From: JAVJUV01 sp040220415
Lineage (GTDB): Bacteria > Pseudomonadota > Alphaproteobacteria > Rhodobacterales > Rhodobacteraceae
DNA: 64,000 nt
Assembly: GCA_040220415.1 (NCBI GenBank)
Contig: JAVJUV010000113.1
Location: 1 to 64,000 of the forward strand
Direction of reading: 5' to 3'
Shown: piece by piece, positions 8,559 to 17,258 of the stretch
How the letters are laid out: every line of letters starts with the position of its first letter
How positions within the stretch are numbered: the stretch's first letter is position 1
Translations under genes and position numbers: made by a program
The notes under the pieces: model-generated
What the model saw: only the letters and a program-made list of their open reading frames with translations
Databases searched by the model: none
Told to the model about the DNA's origin: nothing

Positions 8559-8875
8559 AAATCGTTATCCCCGTCGCCACCCCGTCAGCCCTGGTCCTAT
8601 CCGCCGGATCCGCGTTTGCCGGTCCGTCGGATGGTTGGGGCGACAGTTTCGGTCACATGATGTGGGGAGGTGGGTTCGGCATGGCTGGCGGCTTGATGAT
8701 GCTGTTGTTCTGGGGGGCGATCATCGCATTGATCGTGTTCGCCGTCCGTGGCTTTTCCACCGGATCGAGCCCAGCCAGCAAACCGGACGCGGCCGAGATT
8801 CTTCGCGAACGCTATGCAAAAGGCGAAATTGACGATGAGGAGTACGAACGTCGCAAGGCACAGCTGGAGAAATGA
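8555..8875 (+). CDS. Small membrane protein with SHOCT domain
   Basis: A 106-aa protein with a signal-like N-terminus, a Gly/Met/Trp-rich patch (HMMWGGGFGMAGG), one transmembrane helix (LMMLLFWGAIIALIVFAV) and a C-terminal SHOCT motif (AAEILRERYAKGEIDDEEYERRKAQLE). SHOCT segments are found at the ends of many small membrane proteins and are thought to mediate oligomerisation. The ATGA overlap with the kinase gene implies translational coupling, so it probably assists that two-component system or its envelope response. Close relatives commonly occur near copper genes. Confidence 0.85.
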   Translation: MKIVIPVATPSALVLSAGSAFAGPSDGWGDSFGHMMWGGGFGMAGGLMMLLFWGAIIALIVFAVRGFSTGSSPASKPDAAEILRERYAKGEIDDEEYERRKAQLEK

Positions 8876-8888
8876 CAGGCTGCTCTCG

Positions 8889-8959
8889 GTTGACCGACAC
8901 TGCGGAACCGCAACAGCCCCCCGCCCCGGCAGCACCGCGCTGTCGTTGTGTCGGTCAAC
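8889..8959. other. Predicted three-way-junction structure downstream of SHOCT gene
   Basis: A perfect 12-bp inverted repeat (GTTGACCGACAC 8889-8900; GTGTCGGTCAAC 8948-8959) encloses two further hairpins: TGCG-GAAC-CGCA (8901-8912) and CGGCAGC-ACCGC-GCTGTCG (8927-8945, one G-T pair). As RNA this folds into a three-way junction. No T-run follows, so it is not a standard terminator. It lies 14 bp after a stop codon and about 205 bp before the next gene. Confidence 0.5.
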
Positions 8960-9103
8960 GGCTGATTGCGCTCGTGCCTGGTGGACGTTTCCTTGGATAC
9001 AAACCGGTCCAGGGCGGCGATGGGTCTGCGATTTGTCGCAAACTGTAACCTGGGCCCGTCTTGACACAGTGGGATACACGAATGGACGCCTCCCGATCTT
9101 GCG

Positions 9104-9118
9104 GGTGCAGTCTGCACC
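9104..9118. promoter_or_regulatory. Palindromic operator candidate upstream of the YncE-like gene
   Basis: GGTGCAG-T-CTGCACC is a perfect 7-bp dyad around one base, 47 bp before the start at 9165. A TTGACA (9061-9066) lies about 37 bp further upstream. The site could bind a dimeric regulator; the identity of the regulator is unknown. Confidence 0.35.
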
Positions 9119-9164
9119 TTTACTTTCGTCACATGCGGAAAACAAAATTTGAGAGGAACGACCG

Positions 9165-10178
9165 ATGAGACGTTTTCTTCTTTCAACTGTTGCTGTCCTG
9201 ATCGCGAGTGCCGCGGCGCAGGCGGATGTCTATATCCCTGAGGGTACAGGCGGAACGGTTCTGCATCTGGACAAGGATTTCAATGTCGAGGAACGGATCA
9301 GCGGCCTTGACAACGTGCATGGGCTGGCAGGCGCACCCGAGCGTGGTCTGCTGGTTGCCGGCAGCCTGTCCGAAGCCGATCTGGGCATGATCGAAAAACC
9401 GAAAACCGTATCTGCGGAGGATCATGAAGCGCACCACGGCGGCGGTGACGCCCCGGCACCGGACTCGGTCAGCCTGGTAGCGCTGGTGGATGCAGAGAGC
9501 CACGAGATCCTGCGCCGGATCGAAGTGCCCGGCATTGTGCATCACGTCGAGGTTTCAGCAGACGAGAAATATGCCGTGGTCACCCATCCGGCACTCGATG
9601 CCGTCTCGGTCATCGACCTCGATACCGGCGAAGTGACTGCGACCGTCGCCACCGGGCCGATACCTGAATACGCCACTTCCGATCCGAAGACCGGCCGGTT
9701 CTTCGTCTCGAACGCGGGCAACGATACGGTCAGCGACCTCGATCCCGTGGCGGGCATCGTGACGCGGAACTTCAGGTTGCAAGGCGCACCCAAGCACATC
9801 CTGATCGATGCGGATGCGCGACAGCTGATCGTCAGTGAGGCCGAGGCCGGCACAATCGCAATCATCGACGCCGACACCGGCGAAACGCTCGATCGGTTCG
9901 ACGTTGGTGGCGAATTGCATGGCGTCGCCGCCGACAACGGCACGGTCTGGTCGAGCGCCCGCGAGCGTGATCGGGTGGTGCGCATCGATCGTGCCACCGG
10001 CCAGCGCCTCGAGGCCGAGATCGGTGCCGAGCCCTACCATATGGCCCGGGTCGGTGACGCACTTGTCGTGAGCAGCGCCACAGAGGATGTCGTCTGGATT
10101 CTCGATCCGAGCACGCTGGAACTTCGTGAATCTATCGAGACCGCAAGCACCGGGCATCAGTTCGTGGAGATGAACTGA
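9165..10178 (+). CDS. Periplasmic YncE-like beta-propeller protein
   Basis: A 337-aa secreted beta-propeller protein. The signal peptide is MRRFLLSTVAVLIASAAAQA, followed by repeated blades of the YncE/NHL kind, such as VSVIDLDTGEVTATVATG and IAIIDADTGETLDRFDVG. A His/acid-rich loop (EDHEAHHGGGDAPAP) between blades could bind a metal ion. The family is not enzymatically defined; related proteins occur in metal-uptake or metal-resistance loci. GAGAGG precedes the ATG by about 10 nt. It is followed by ccmF in the same direction after 115 bp. Function uncertain. Confidence 0.75.
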   Translation: MRRFLLSTVAVLIASAAAQADVYIPEGTGGTVLHLDKDFNVEERISGLDNVHGLAGAPERGLLVAGSLSEADLGMIEKPKTVSAEDHEAHHGGGDAPAPDSVSLVALVDAESHEILRRIEVPGIVHHVEVSADEKYAVVTHPALDAVSVIDLDTGEVTATVATGPIPEYATSDPKTGRFFVSNAGNDTVSDLDPVAGIVTRNFRLQGAPKHILIDADARQLIVSEAEAGTIAIIDADTGETLDRFDVGGELHGVAADNGTVWSSARERDRVVRIDRATGQRLEAEIGAEPYHMARVGDALVVSSATEDVVWILDPSTLELRESIETASTGHQFVEMN

Positions 10179-10293
10179 TGCCATCACATAGTTAAAGGCG
10201 GGCACAGCGGCGCCAGTCCCTTCTGCCGGTTGACATTCCTGCGGTGGAAGCCGGGTAAACCATGATGAAATCGCAGCCCAGTAGGAGGCGATC

Positions 10294-12294
10294 GTGTTTC
10301 CAGAGATCGGACAATTTGCCCTCGCCCTCGCGCTTGGCACTGCGCTGGTGCAGAGCGTACTGCCTATGCTTGGTGCGGCCCGTGGCAATTCGCTGTGGAT
10401 GCGTAGCGCGCGCAGTTCATCTATCGCGCAACTGGTCTTTATCGGCATCGCATTCGCGGCGCTGATGCACGCCTTCGTGGTCAGCGATTTCACAGTGGCG
10501 AACGTTGTCGAGAATTCGCATTCGCTCAAACCGATGCTCTTCAAGATTGCGGGCACTTGGGGCAGCCATGAGGGGTCCCTTCTGCTCTGGGTGCTAATCC
10601 TTGCGGCCTTCGGCGCGGGTGTCGCGCTCTTCGGGTCCAACATTCCGGATGCACTGAAAGCCAGAACGCTGTCGGTGCAAGCGTGGATCAGCACAGGCTT
10701 CCTGTCGTTCCTTTTGCTGACATCAAATCCGTTCGAGCGGGTGTTTCCTCCACCTCTGGACGGAAATGATCTGAATCCGCTCTTGCAGGATGTTGGCCTC
10801 GCGATGCATCCCCCGCTTTTGTATTTCGGCTATGTCGGGTTTTCCATTGTGTTCTCCTTTGCCGTGGCCGCGCTGATCGAGGGGCGGATCGACGCCGCAT
10901 GGGCGCGGTGGGTCCGGCCATGGACACTGGCGGCGTGGATGAGCCTGACGGCCGGGATCGCCCTCGGGTCCTGGTGGGCCTACTATGAACTGGGCTGGGG
11001 CGGCTGGTGGTTCTGGGACCCGGTCGAGAATGTAAGTTTCATGCCCTGGCTTCTCGGCACGGCGCTTCTTCACTCGGCAATTGTCACCGAAAAGCGCGAT
11101 GCCTTCAAAAGCTGGACCATTCTTCTCGCCATCCTCACCTTCTCCTTGTCGTTGCTGGGTACGTTCATCGTGCGGTCGGGCCTTCTGACATCCGTTCATG
11201 CTTTTGCAGTCGATCCCGAGCGCGGCCTCTACATCCTTGGGCTTCTCGGGGTCTCGATCGGGGGCTCGCTTGCGCTTTATGCCTGGCGCGCACCTCAGAT
11301 GGAGGGCGGTGGACTTTTCACTCCGATCAGCCGTGAGGCCGGTCTGTTGATCAACAACCTGCTTCTGGCGACGGCGACCGGAACCGTGTTGTTCGGAACG
11401 CTGTATCCACTGTTCATGGAGGCGCTCTCTGGCGACACGGTCTCAGTCGGACCGCCGTTCTTCAACGCGACCTTCATTCCGATGATGCTGCCATTGGTCG
11501 TGATGATGGGCATCGGACCTTTCCTGTCGTGGAAACGCGCCGACCTGAAGGGTGTCTTTCAACGCCTTCGCTTAATCGCGGTGCTGGCGGGACTTGCTGG
11601 GCTTGCCACTTGGTATTTCGCGCAGGGCGGACCCGTCCTCGCCTACCTGTCGGTTGCAATTGCCGTATGGCTACTCATTGCCACCCTGCGCGAATGGGCA
11701 GTTCGGATAAGGCTTTTGGACGTGCCGCTGACCGAATCGGTACGACGGGTCCGAAATCTGCCCCGTGCCGCCCATGGGATGACTCTGGCTCACGCAGGAT
11801 TGGCGATTGCGATGCTCGGCTTTATCGGCTCCAGCGCCTGGAAATCGGAGGAGATCGTATTCGTGCAACCGGGCTCCGTCATCGAGATCGCGGGTTATGA
11901 TGCACGCTTCGATGGTGTCGAACGCGTTCGCGGACCCAACTACATTGCCGATCGGGGCGCGCTGACGATCAGCCGGAAGGGTGAGTTCGTGACAATGCTT
12001 TACCCCGAACGGCGCTCTTATCCCGTAGCTCAAAGCACCACGACAGAGTCGGCGATCCGCTCTACCCTCGCGGGCGATCTCTATGTGTCTCTGGCGGAAC
12101 CCGCATCCGAGACAGCCGCCGCTCAAGGCGCGTGGACGCTTCGCATTCTCTACGAGCCGCTCGTGAATTTCATCTGGATCGGTTCGGCGATGCTGGTTCT
12201 CGGGGGCGGCCTGTCCCTGTCCGACAGGCGCCTGCGTGTCGGTGCCCCGCGTCGGGCGTCGCGGAGCAGACCCGTTGCAACACCGGCGGAGTGA
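10294..12294 (+). CDS. ccmF: Cytochrome c haem lyase subunit CcmF
   Basis: A 666-aa inner-membrane protein of cytochrome c maturation system I. CcmF takes haem from holo-CcmE and, with CcmH and CcmI, ligates it to reduced CXXCH apocytochromes in the periplasm. It has about 15 helices, the haem-handling WWD domain GWGGWWFWDPVENVSFMPW, and conserved periplasmic His residues. The start is GTG 10294 after TAGGAGG. Size matches the family (about 650 aa). It heads an operon ccmF-ccmG-ccmH-ccmI. ccmABCDE are not in the window, so the cluster must rely on copies elsewhere. Confidence 0.95.
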   Translation: MFPEIGQFALALALGTALVQSVLPMLGAARGNSLWMRSARSSSIAQLVFIGIAFAALMHAFVVSDFTVANVVENSHSLKPMLFKIAGTWGSHEGSLLLWVLILAAFGAGVALFGSNIPDALKARTLSVQAWISTGFLSFLLLTSNPFERVFPPPLDGNDLNPLLQDVGLAMHPPLLYFGYVGFSIVFSFAVAALIEGRIDAAWARWVRPWTLAAWMSLTAGIALGSWWAYYELGWGGWWFWDPVENVSFMPWLLGTALLHSAIVTEKRDAFKSWTILLAILTFSLSLLGTFIVRSGLLTSVHAFAVDPERGLYILGLLGVSIGGSLALYAWRAPQMEGGGLFTPISREAGLLINNLLLATATGTVLFGTLYPLFMEALSGDTVSVGPPFFNATFIPMMLPLVVMMGIGPFLSWKRADLKGVFQRLRLIAVLAGLAGLATWYFAQGGPVLAYLSVAIAVWLLIATLREWAVRIRLLDVPLTESVRRVRNLPRAAHGMTLAHAGLAIAMLGFIGSSAWKSEEIVFVQPGSVIEIAGYDARFDGVERVRGPNYIADRGALTISRKGEFVTMLYPERRSYPVAQSTTTESAIRSTLAGDLYVSLAEPASETAAAQGAWTLRILYEPLVNFIWIGSAMLVLGGGLSLSDRRLRVGAPRRASRSRPVATPAE

Positions 12295-12300
12295 AACGAC

Positions 12301-12864
12301 ATGAAACGTACCATCGCGGCCCTTCCCATCCTGATCGCCCTGATATTCGGGGCGTTCTTCCTCTGGGGGCTGAATCCCAACCGCGATCCGAACGCGATCC
12401 CGTCAGTACTCATCTCGCAGCCGGCACCGAATTTCGACTTGCCGGCCGTCGAGGGCGTCGGCGTGCCGGGCCTGTCGCGCGATAATCTGTTCGGGAACTC
12501 TGACCCCGTGGTGGTCAACGTCTTCGCCTCCTGGTGTGTGCCGTGTCGTGCCGAACACGCCGTGCTGACCCGAATGGTCGAACGGGACGGTGTCCGTCTT
12601 TTCGGCATCAACTACAAGGACAAGCCGGAAGACGCACGGGCTTGGCTGCAAAACCTCGGAAATCCCTACGAGCGGATCGGATCGGACCTGAGCGGCCGGG
12701 CCGGCATCGAATGGGGGATATCCGGCGTGCCCGAGACCTTCATCGTCACAGGCGAAGGAACGGTGTTTTATCGCTATGTCGGCCCGGTCGTGGGGGCTGA
12801 GGCCGAGAAAAGGTTTGCAGCCGCATTGGCAGAGGCCAGGGCGCGGAATGGAGCCAACTCATGA
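12301..12864 (+). CDS. ccmG: Thiol:disulfide interchange protein CcmG/DsbE
   Basis: A 187-aa membrane-anchored periplasmic thioredoxin that keeps the CXXCH motif of apocytochromes, or CcmH, reduced for haem attachment. An N-terminal anchor (AALPILIALIFGAFFLWG) precedes a thioredoxin fold with the active site WCVPC, the cis-Pro region SGVPETFIV and the DsbE-type SLxGR-like segment DLSGRAGIEWG. It begins 6 bp after ccmF and overlaps ccmH by ATGA. Its electron donor could be the DsbD-like protein encoded at 21.5 kb. Confidence 0.95.
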   Translation: MKRTIAALPILIALIFGAFFLWGLNPNRDPNAIPSVLISQPAPNFDLPAVEGVGVPGLSRDNLFGNSDPVVVNVFASWCVPCRAEHAVLTRMVERDGVRLFGINYKDKPEDARAWLQNLGNPYERIGSDLSGRAGIEWGISGVPETFIVTGEGTVFYRYVGPVVGAEAEKRFAAALAEARARNGANS

Positions 12865-13337
12865 CATGGAAAACTCTGGCGGCGGCGGCGGTGCTGGCCG
12901 CCCTTCCCTTTGCTGCGGGCGCGGTCGAACCCGACGAGATTCTGGACGACCCCGTGTTGGAGGCGCGGGCGCGCGAAATATCAAAGGATCTGCGCTGTGT
13001 CGTTTGCCAAAACCAAGACATTGACAGTTCAAACGCCGGAGTCGCGCGCGATCTCCGGTTGCTCGTCCGCGAACGGCTGACCGCCGGTGATACAAATGCG
13101 GAAGCCATCGAATTCATCCGCGCGCGTTATGGTGACTACGTGCTCCTGAAGCCACCTTTCAAACCGGAAACCTACGCGCTCTGGCTGGCTCCGGCGCTTC
13201 TTGTCTTGCTTGGAGCGGGCGCTGTCATCGTCGTTCTGCGAAGCAGCCAGAAGCGGCAAGTCACGGACAGACTGAGCGAGGATGACGAACGGATGGTCGC
13301 GGAGATGCTCAACGCCGAAAAGGAGGGAAGATCTTGA
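12861..13337 (+). CDS. ccmH: Cytochrome c maturation protein CcmH/CycL
   Basis: A 158-aa protein with a signal sequence, the redox motif RCVVCQNQDIDSSNA characteristic of CcmH/CycL/NrfF, the helix bundle ending EFIRARYGDYVLLKPPF, and a C-terminal transmembrane anchor. It presents reduced apocytochrome to CcmF. This is the short CcmH form; the TPR part is the separate ccmI gene next door, which is the usual alphaproteobacterial arrangement. Its coding frame is coupled to both neighbours (ATGA before, TGATG after). Confidence 0.95.
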   Translation: MTWKTLAAAAVLAALPFAAGAVEPDEILDDPVLEARAREISKDLRCVVCQNQDIDSSNAGVARDLRLLVRERLTAGDTNAEAIEFIRARYGDYVLLKPPFKPETYALWLAPALLVLLGAGAVIVVLRSSQKRQVTDRLSEDDERMVAEMLNAEKEGRS

Positions 13338-14494
13338 TGTTTTGGGGAACTCTCGTGCTTCTTTCGGTGTCTGCTGTCGCGATGCTGCTTCTTCCGATGT
13401 TGAGGTCCGACACTGCCGGGACCGACCGGCGGGCGGGCGCGGTTGCCGTACTTGCCGACCAGTTGCATGAGGTCGAAAGGGATGCCGAACGCGGTTTGAT
13501 TTCGAATAACGAGGCCGAGGCCGCCAGGATCGAGATCAAGCGGCGGCTGCTGAAACTCGGTCGCGGGCACTCTGCCGGGCAGCGCACCGAAGCAGGAGGG
13601 AATGCTGCGTTGTGGGTATCAGCCCTTGTTGTTCCTCTGGTGGCGGGGCTTCTCTATGCACAGCTCGGTTCGCCCGAAGTTCCTGCCGTGCCCTTCGCCG
13701 ATCGGCAGGATGAACGGGCCGAACAGGCGCAAATTACCGAATTGACCGGACGATTGCTGGAGCGCCTTGAAAGCGATCCCGAAGGTGGTCCGACCGAGGG
13801 CTGGATGCTGCTCGGGCAGACCTACATGCGCATGGGCAGGTATGCCGACGCCACCACTGCCATGGAAACCGTGATCGAACGTGACGACGCATTTTCGGCC
13901 ATGCTGTCGCAATACGCCGAAGCCCTTATTGCGGCCGAGGACGGCATAGTAACGCCCCAGGCACGGAACGCAATCCGGCGTGCACGGGAAATGGACCCGT
14001 CAAACCCCGCTGCCTACTACTACGAAGCAATTGCGCTCGATCAGGCCGGTAACAGCGAAGAAGCACACGATCTGCTGCTTTCCAGACTGGAGCAGGCTGC
14101 TGGTCCGGCCCCGTGGATGGAAGTCTTCGTCGCGCAGGCCAACCGCATCGGTGAGGCGATTGGACGCGAACCTGTGACACTTTCCGATTTTGCGCCAATG
14201 GCCGGGGGCACGCCCGGACCGACCCGGGATGATGTCGCGGCAGCATCCGAGATGAGCGAGGCCGACAGGGCAGCCTTCATTCGCTCGATGGTGGATCGGC
14301 TGGCCGATCGTTTGGCCGAAGACCCAGATGATCTGGACGGGTGGCTGCGCCTTGGAAATGCGTATCGCGTGCTGGGCGAGATGGACAAGGCCCGCGAGGC
14401 ATTCCTGTCGGCAGAGGAGCTCGCGTCGAACCTAGCCAGCGAAGACCCGCGAAGGGTTGCGATCCGAGACGTGTTGTCGGAATATTCGGACTAG
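13337..14494 (+). CDS. ccmI: Cytochrome c maturation TPR protein CcmI
   Basis: A 385-aa protein that binds the C-terminus of apocytochromes and delivers them to CcmFH. The N-terminus is a helix (FWGTLVLLSVSAVAMLLLPML), followed by the cytoplasmic loop with LHEVERDAERGLISNNEAEAAR, a second helix, and a periplasmic TPR region (WMLLGQTYMRMGRYADATTA and later repeats). The ATG at 13337 overlaps the ccmH stop as TGATG. It ends the ccm cluster; GGAGGAGG after its stop serves the next gene. Confidence 0.93.
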   Translation: MFWGTLVLLSVSAVAMLLLPMLRSDTAGTDRRAGAVAVLADQLHEVERDAERGLISNNEAEAARIEIKRRLLKLGRGHSAGQRTEAGGNAALWVSALVVPLVAGLLYAQLGSPEVPAVPFADRQDERAEQAQITELTGRLLERLESDPEGGPTEGWMLLGQTYMRMGRYADATTAMETVIERDDAFSAMLSQYAEALIAAEDGIVTPQARNAIRRAREMDPSNPAAYYYEAIALDQAGNSEEAHDLLLSRLEQAAGPAPWMEVFVAQANRIGEAIGREPVTLSDFAPMAGGTPGPTRDDVAAASEMSEADRAAFIRSMVDRLADRLAEDPDDLDGWLRLGNAYRVLGEMDKAREAFLSAEELASNLASEDPRRVAIRDVLSEYSD

Positions 14495-14509
14495 GAGGAG
14501 GAAAGAAAT

Positions 14510-15097
14510 GTGAAAAGACGACAGTTTGTTCGCGGTTCACTCACGGCCGTGGCACTAGGGTCCGGAACAACCGTCGCGGCGCATCCTCCGGAGCAGTTGC
14601 TCGAGTACGGCCTGCCGCCAGAGATGCTGCCCACGCGAGTTCCTATCGAATCGGGCTTCGCGCCCTTCGAGATTCATGTGATGCCGCATGAGTATGCGCT
14701 CTATTTAACTTTGCAGGAAAACACGGCGCTCCGTTATGTCGTCGGGATCGGTCGCCGGGGTCTCTACCATGCCGGTGAATTCTATGTTGGTGCAAAGAAG
14801 GAATGGCCGAGTTGGACACCGACGCCGGGCATGTTGCGCAGGGAGCCGGAGGTTTATTCCAGATGGAGAGACGGGATGCCGGGAGGGCTGAACAATCCTC
14901 TAGGTTCGCGCGCTCTATATCTGTTTCAGCCAGGCCGTGGCGATACGTTCTTGAGAATTCACGGCACCAACGACCCGTCGACTTTGGCTCGAAGAGTATC
15001 GAACGGCTGTGCCCGGCTGGTCAATGATCAGATGATCGACTTGTATGACCGTGTTCGCATGGACACGCGGGTGGTGCTTCACCCCAATGTCGTCTGA
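14510..15097 (+). CDS. L,D-transpeptidase (YkuD domain), copy 1
   Basis: A 195-aa secreted YkuD-domain enzyme, expected to make 3-3 cross-links in peptidoglycan or attach proteins to it. A TAT-like start (RRQFVRGSLTAVALGSG) leads into the catalytic domain. The active-site region is IHGTNDP followed by SNGCARL, the His and the Cys nucleophile. The start is GTG 14510 after a strong GGAGGAGG; an overlapping ATG at 14508 is closed at once by TGA. It sits 15 bp after ccmI and may be co-transcribed. A second family member is at 25127. Confidence 0.9.
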   Translation: MKRRQFVRGSLTAVALGSGTTVAAHPPEQLLEYGLPPEMLPTRVPIESGFAPFEIHVMPHEYALYLTLQENTALRYVVGIGRRGLYHAGEFYVGAKKEWPSWTPTPGMLRREPEVYSRWRDGMPGGLNNPLGSRALYLFQPGRGDTFLRIHGTNDPSTLARRVSNGCARLVNDQMIDLYDRVRMDTRVVLHPNVV

Positions 15098-15299
15098 TCC
15101 GGCGGTGTGCCCACTCCGTATGCAGGCACCTGTCCGGCATGGCCGCTGCCAGATTACTCTCCGGCTGTTTCGCGGCAGTCCGCCCCCATCCCTTCTCCGT
15201 CAACTCTTTGAACACAGCCTAAATTAACACGACTCCGGCAAGACGATGCCATCCGGGGCTGCGAGTCCATGGCCCCTCTGTGTCTGGGATCGAGGCGAA

Positions 15300-17258
15300 T
15301 CATATGCGACTGACTCCGGTACCCAAAAGATCGGGAGGAAGAATCTGGTCGGATATGACCGCAAAATACTCGGATATCCGGGCGCGTTGTTCTGGCGGAT
15401 AGACGTCTTCGGGAGGCAAGCCCCCATGCTGTGCAAAAAGCATGATGTCGCGCGCGATCGGCGCCGCGGCGGTCGATCCACCACCCCCGTGCTCAACCAC
15501 GACGGCCACCGCATATTGAGGCGCATCAAAAGGGGCGAACGCCACGAAAAGCGCGTGGTCGCGTCTGTTCCAGGGCAGATCATCCTGAGAACGGACTCCG
15601 GCAGCCCGCTCTGCCGCCGTAATCGAAAAGACCTGGCTCGATCCCGTCTTTCCGGCCATCGCCTTGGCGGTATCGGCTATGCGCGATCGATAGGCCGTCC
15701 CACGTTGGTGGTTCGAGACCTCGAACATGCCCCGCCGGACGATGGCCAGTGCCTCGTCCGACAAACCGAGCGAGGCCCGCACAGGTTCGTCGAGGCTCGG
15801 ACCACCGAACGTCCGCACCAGCCGGGGAAGCACAGCCCTGCCCGACGCCAGCCGCGCCACCATTGTCGCAAGCTGGATCGGTGAGGCGAGCGTGAAGCCT
15901 TGGCCAATCGAGGCGTTGATGGTGTCGCCAATCAACCAGTCCTGGCCATACCGCTCCTGCTTCCACGCACGGGAAGGGTTGTTGCCATGCGCCATCCCGG
16001 AGAGCGGCAAATCGTATTTCTGACCAAAGCCGAGCCGGTCATTCATCGCAAAGATGCCGTCGATGCCGATACGCTGGGCGACTTCGTAGAAATAGACGTC
16101 ACAGGACTCGCGAAGTCCACGCAGCATATCCACGCGTCCGTGGCCGCCGCGCTTCCAGCAATGGAACCTACGGCCGGAGATTTCGACATATCCGTTGCAG
16201 GTGACGGTCTCATTCGGGTCCATGGCACCACTTTCGAGCGCGGCAAGCGCATTCGACATCTTGACGGTGGAGCCCGGCGGATAGGCGCCTTGAACGGTCT
16301 TGTCGGACATCGGGCGGTATTGGTTGTCACGAAGGGCGCCATAGTCACGGCTCGAGATCCCGCGGACAAACAGGTTCGGATCAAAGGACGGCGCCGACGT
16401 GCAACCGAGCAGATCGCCGTTTGTCACATCCATGACGATCGCGGCGGCGCTTTGCCCCTCCAGCCGCACCCGCATGAAGTTTTGCAGATGATGGTCAAGC
16501 GTGATCTGCAGGTCCGGCCCAGGGGTAGAGGGATCAAGAGCCAGTTCCCGCATCGTGCGACCGGATGCGTTGACTTCGACGCGCCGTACGCCTGGAATAC
16601 CGCGCAGTGCGCGCTCATGACTGCGTTCGATACCGATCTTGCCTATTTCAAAATCCGGCAGACGAAGGAGTGCATCTTCTCCTTCCTCGCCATTCTCCAA
16701 TTCGTTCTCGCTGACCGGGCCTACATAGCCGACCTGATGGGCGAAATCCGGACCAAATGGATAGACGCGTGACGTGACTACTTCTAAATGGACTCCCGGT
16801 AGAACCGGTGAGTTCACCGCGATGATCGACAATTCCTCCCAACTCACCCGATCTTTCACCGTGACGGGTGCAAATCCCGAAGCACGACCGATCCTGTCTC
16901 GAAGTCTCAAGACGGTTTCGTCGTCAAGACCAAGAAGGGGCCGCAGTTTCGCAAGCACATCCTCGACATCCTCAACTTCCTCCCGCATCAGTCCAATCCG
17001 GTAGGTCTTCTGGTTATCAGCCACGATTTTGCCGGACCGGTCATAGATGCGGCCCCGGTCTGGACGGACGAGCCTCAGGCTGATCCGATTTTCCTCCGCC
17101 AACAGGTAGTATTGCTCGGCATCGCGGACCCCGAATTGCCACGCCCGCAGACCCAGAGTGCCGACGACCGTCGTCATGGCGCCACCCATCAGCAGCGCCC
17201 TTCGCGTCGTCGTCCTGGACAGCTTGGCAAGGTCACGCTCAGTTCGGTGCACGAACAT
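15300..17258 (-). CDS. mrdA: Penicillin-binding protein 2 (class B transpeptidase)
   Basis: A 652-aa peptidoglycan D,D-transpeptidase of the PBP2/elongasome type. An N-terminal membrane anchor (RRALLMGGAMTTVVGTLGL) is followed by the dimerisation domain (VRPDRGRIYDRSGKIVA) and the transpeptidase domain: PPGSTVKM (SxxK serine), SCD in the SxN position, and GKTGSS. Its 5' end overlaps the ferric-reductase-like gene by 20 bp, so it is the last gene of a six-gene cytochrome/redox operon. A cell-wall synthase in that place is odd. It converges on the L,D-transpeptidase gene; nothing is recognised in the 202-bp gap. Confidence 0.93.
   Translation of the reverse strand: MFVHRTERDLAKLSRTTTRRALLMGGAMTTVVGTLGLRAWQFGVRDAEQYYLLAEENRISLRLVRPDRGRIYDRSGKIVADNQKTYRIGLMREEVEDVEDVLAKLRPLLGLDDETVLRLRDRIGRASGFAPVTVKDRVSWEELSIIAVNSPVLPGVHLEVVTSRVYPFGPDFAHQVGYVGPVSENELENGEEGEDALLRLPDFEIGKIGIERSHERALRGIPGVRRVEVNASGRTMRELALDPSTPGPDLQITLDHHLQNFMRVRLEGQSAAAIVMDVTNGDLLGCTSAPSFDPNLFVRGISSRDYGALRDNQYRPMSDKTVQGAYPPGSTVKMSNALAALESGAMDPNETVTCNGYVEISGRRFHCWKRGGHGRVDMLRGLRESCDVYFYEVAQRIGIDGIFAMNDRLGFGQKYDLPLSGMAHGNNPSRAWKQERYGQDWLIGDTINASIGQGFTLASPIQLATMVARLASGRAVLPRLVRTFGGPSLDEPVRASLGLSDEALAIVRRGMFEVSNHQRGTAYRSRIADTAKAMAGKTGSSQVFSITAAERAAGVRSQDDLPWNRRDHALFVAFAPFDAPQYAVAVVVEHGGGGSTAAAPIARDIMLFAQHGGLPPEDVYPPEQRARISEYFAVISDQILPPDLLGTGVSRI

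Noticed and set aside
15900..16772. Plus-strand open frame opposite the PBP2 gene
   Set aside because: Antisense shadow; PBP2 has all active-site motifs on the minus strand.
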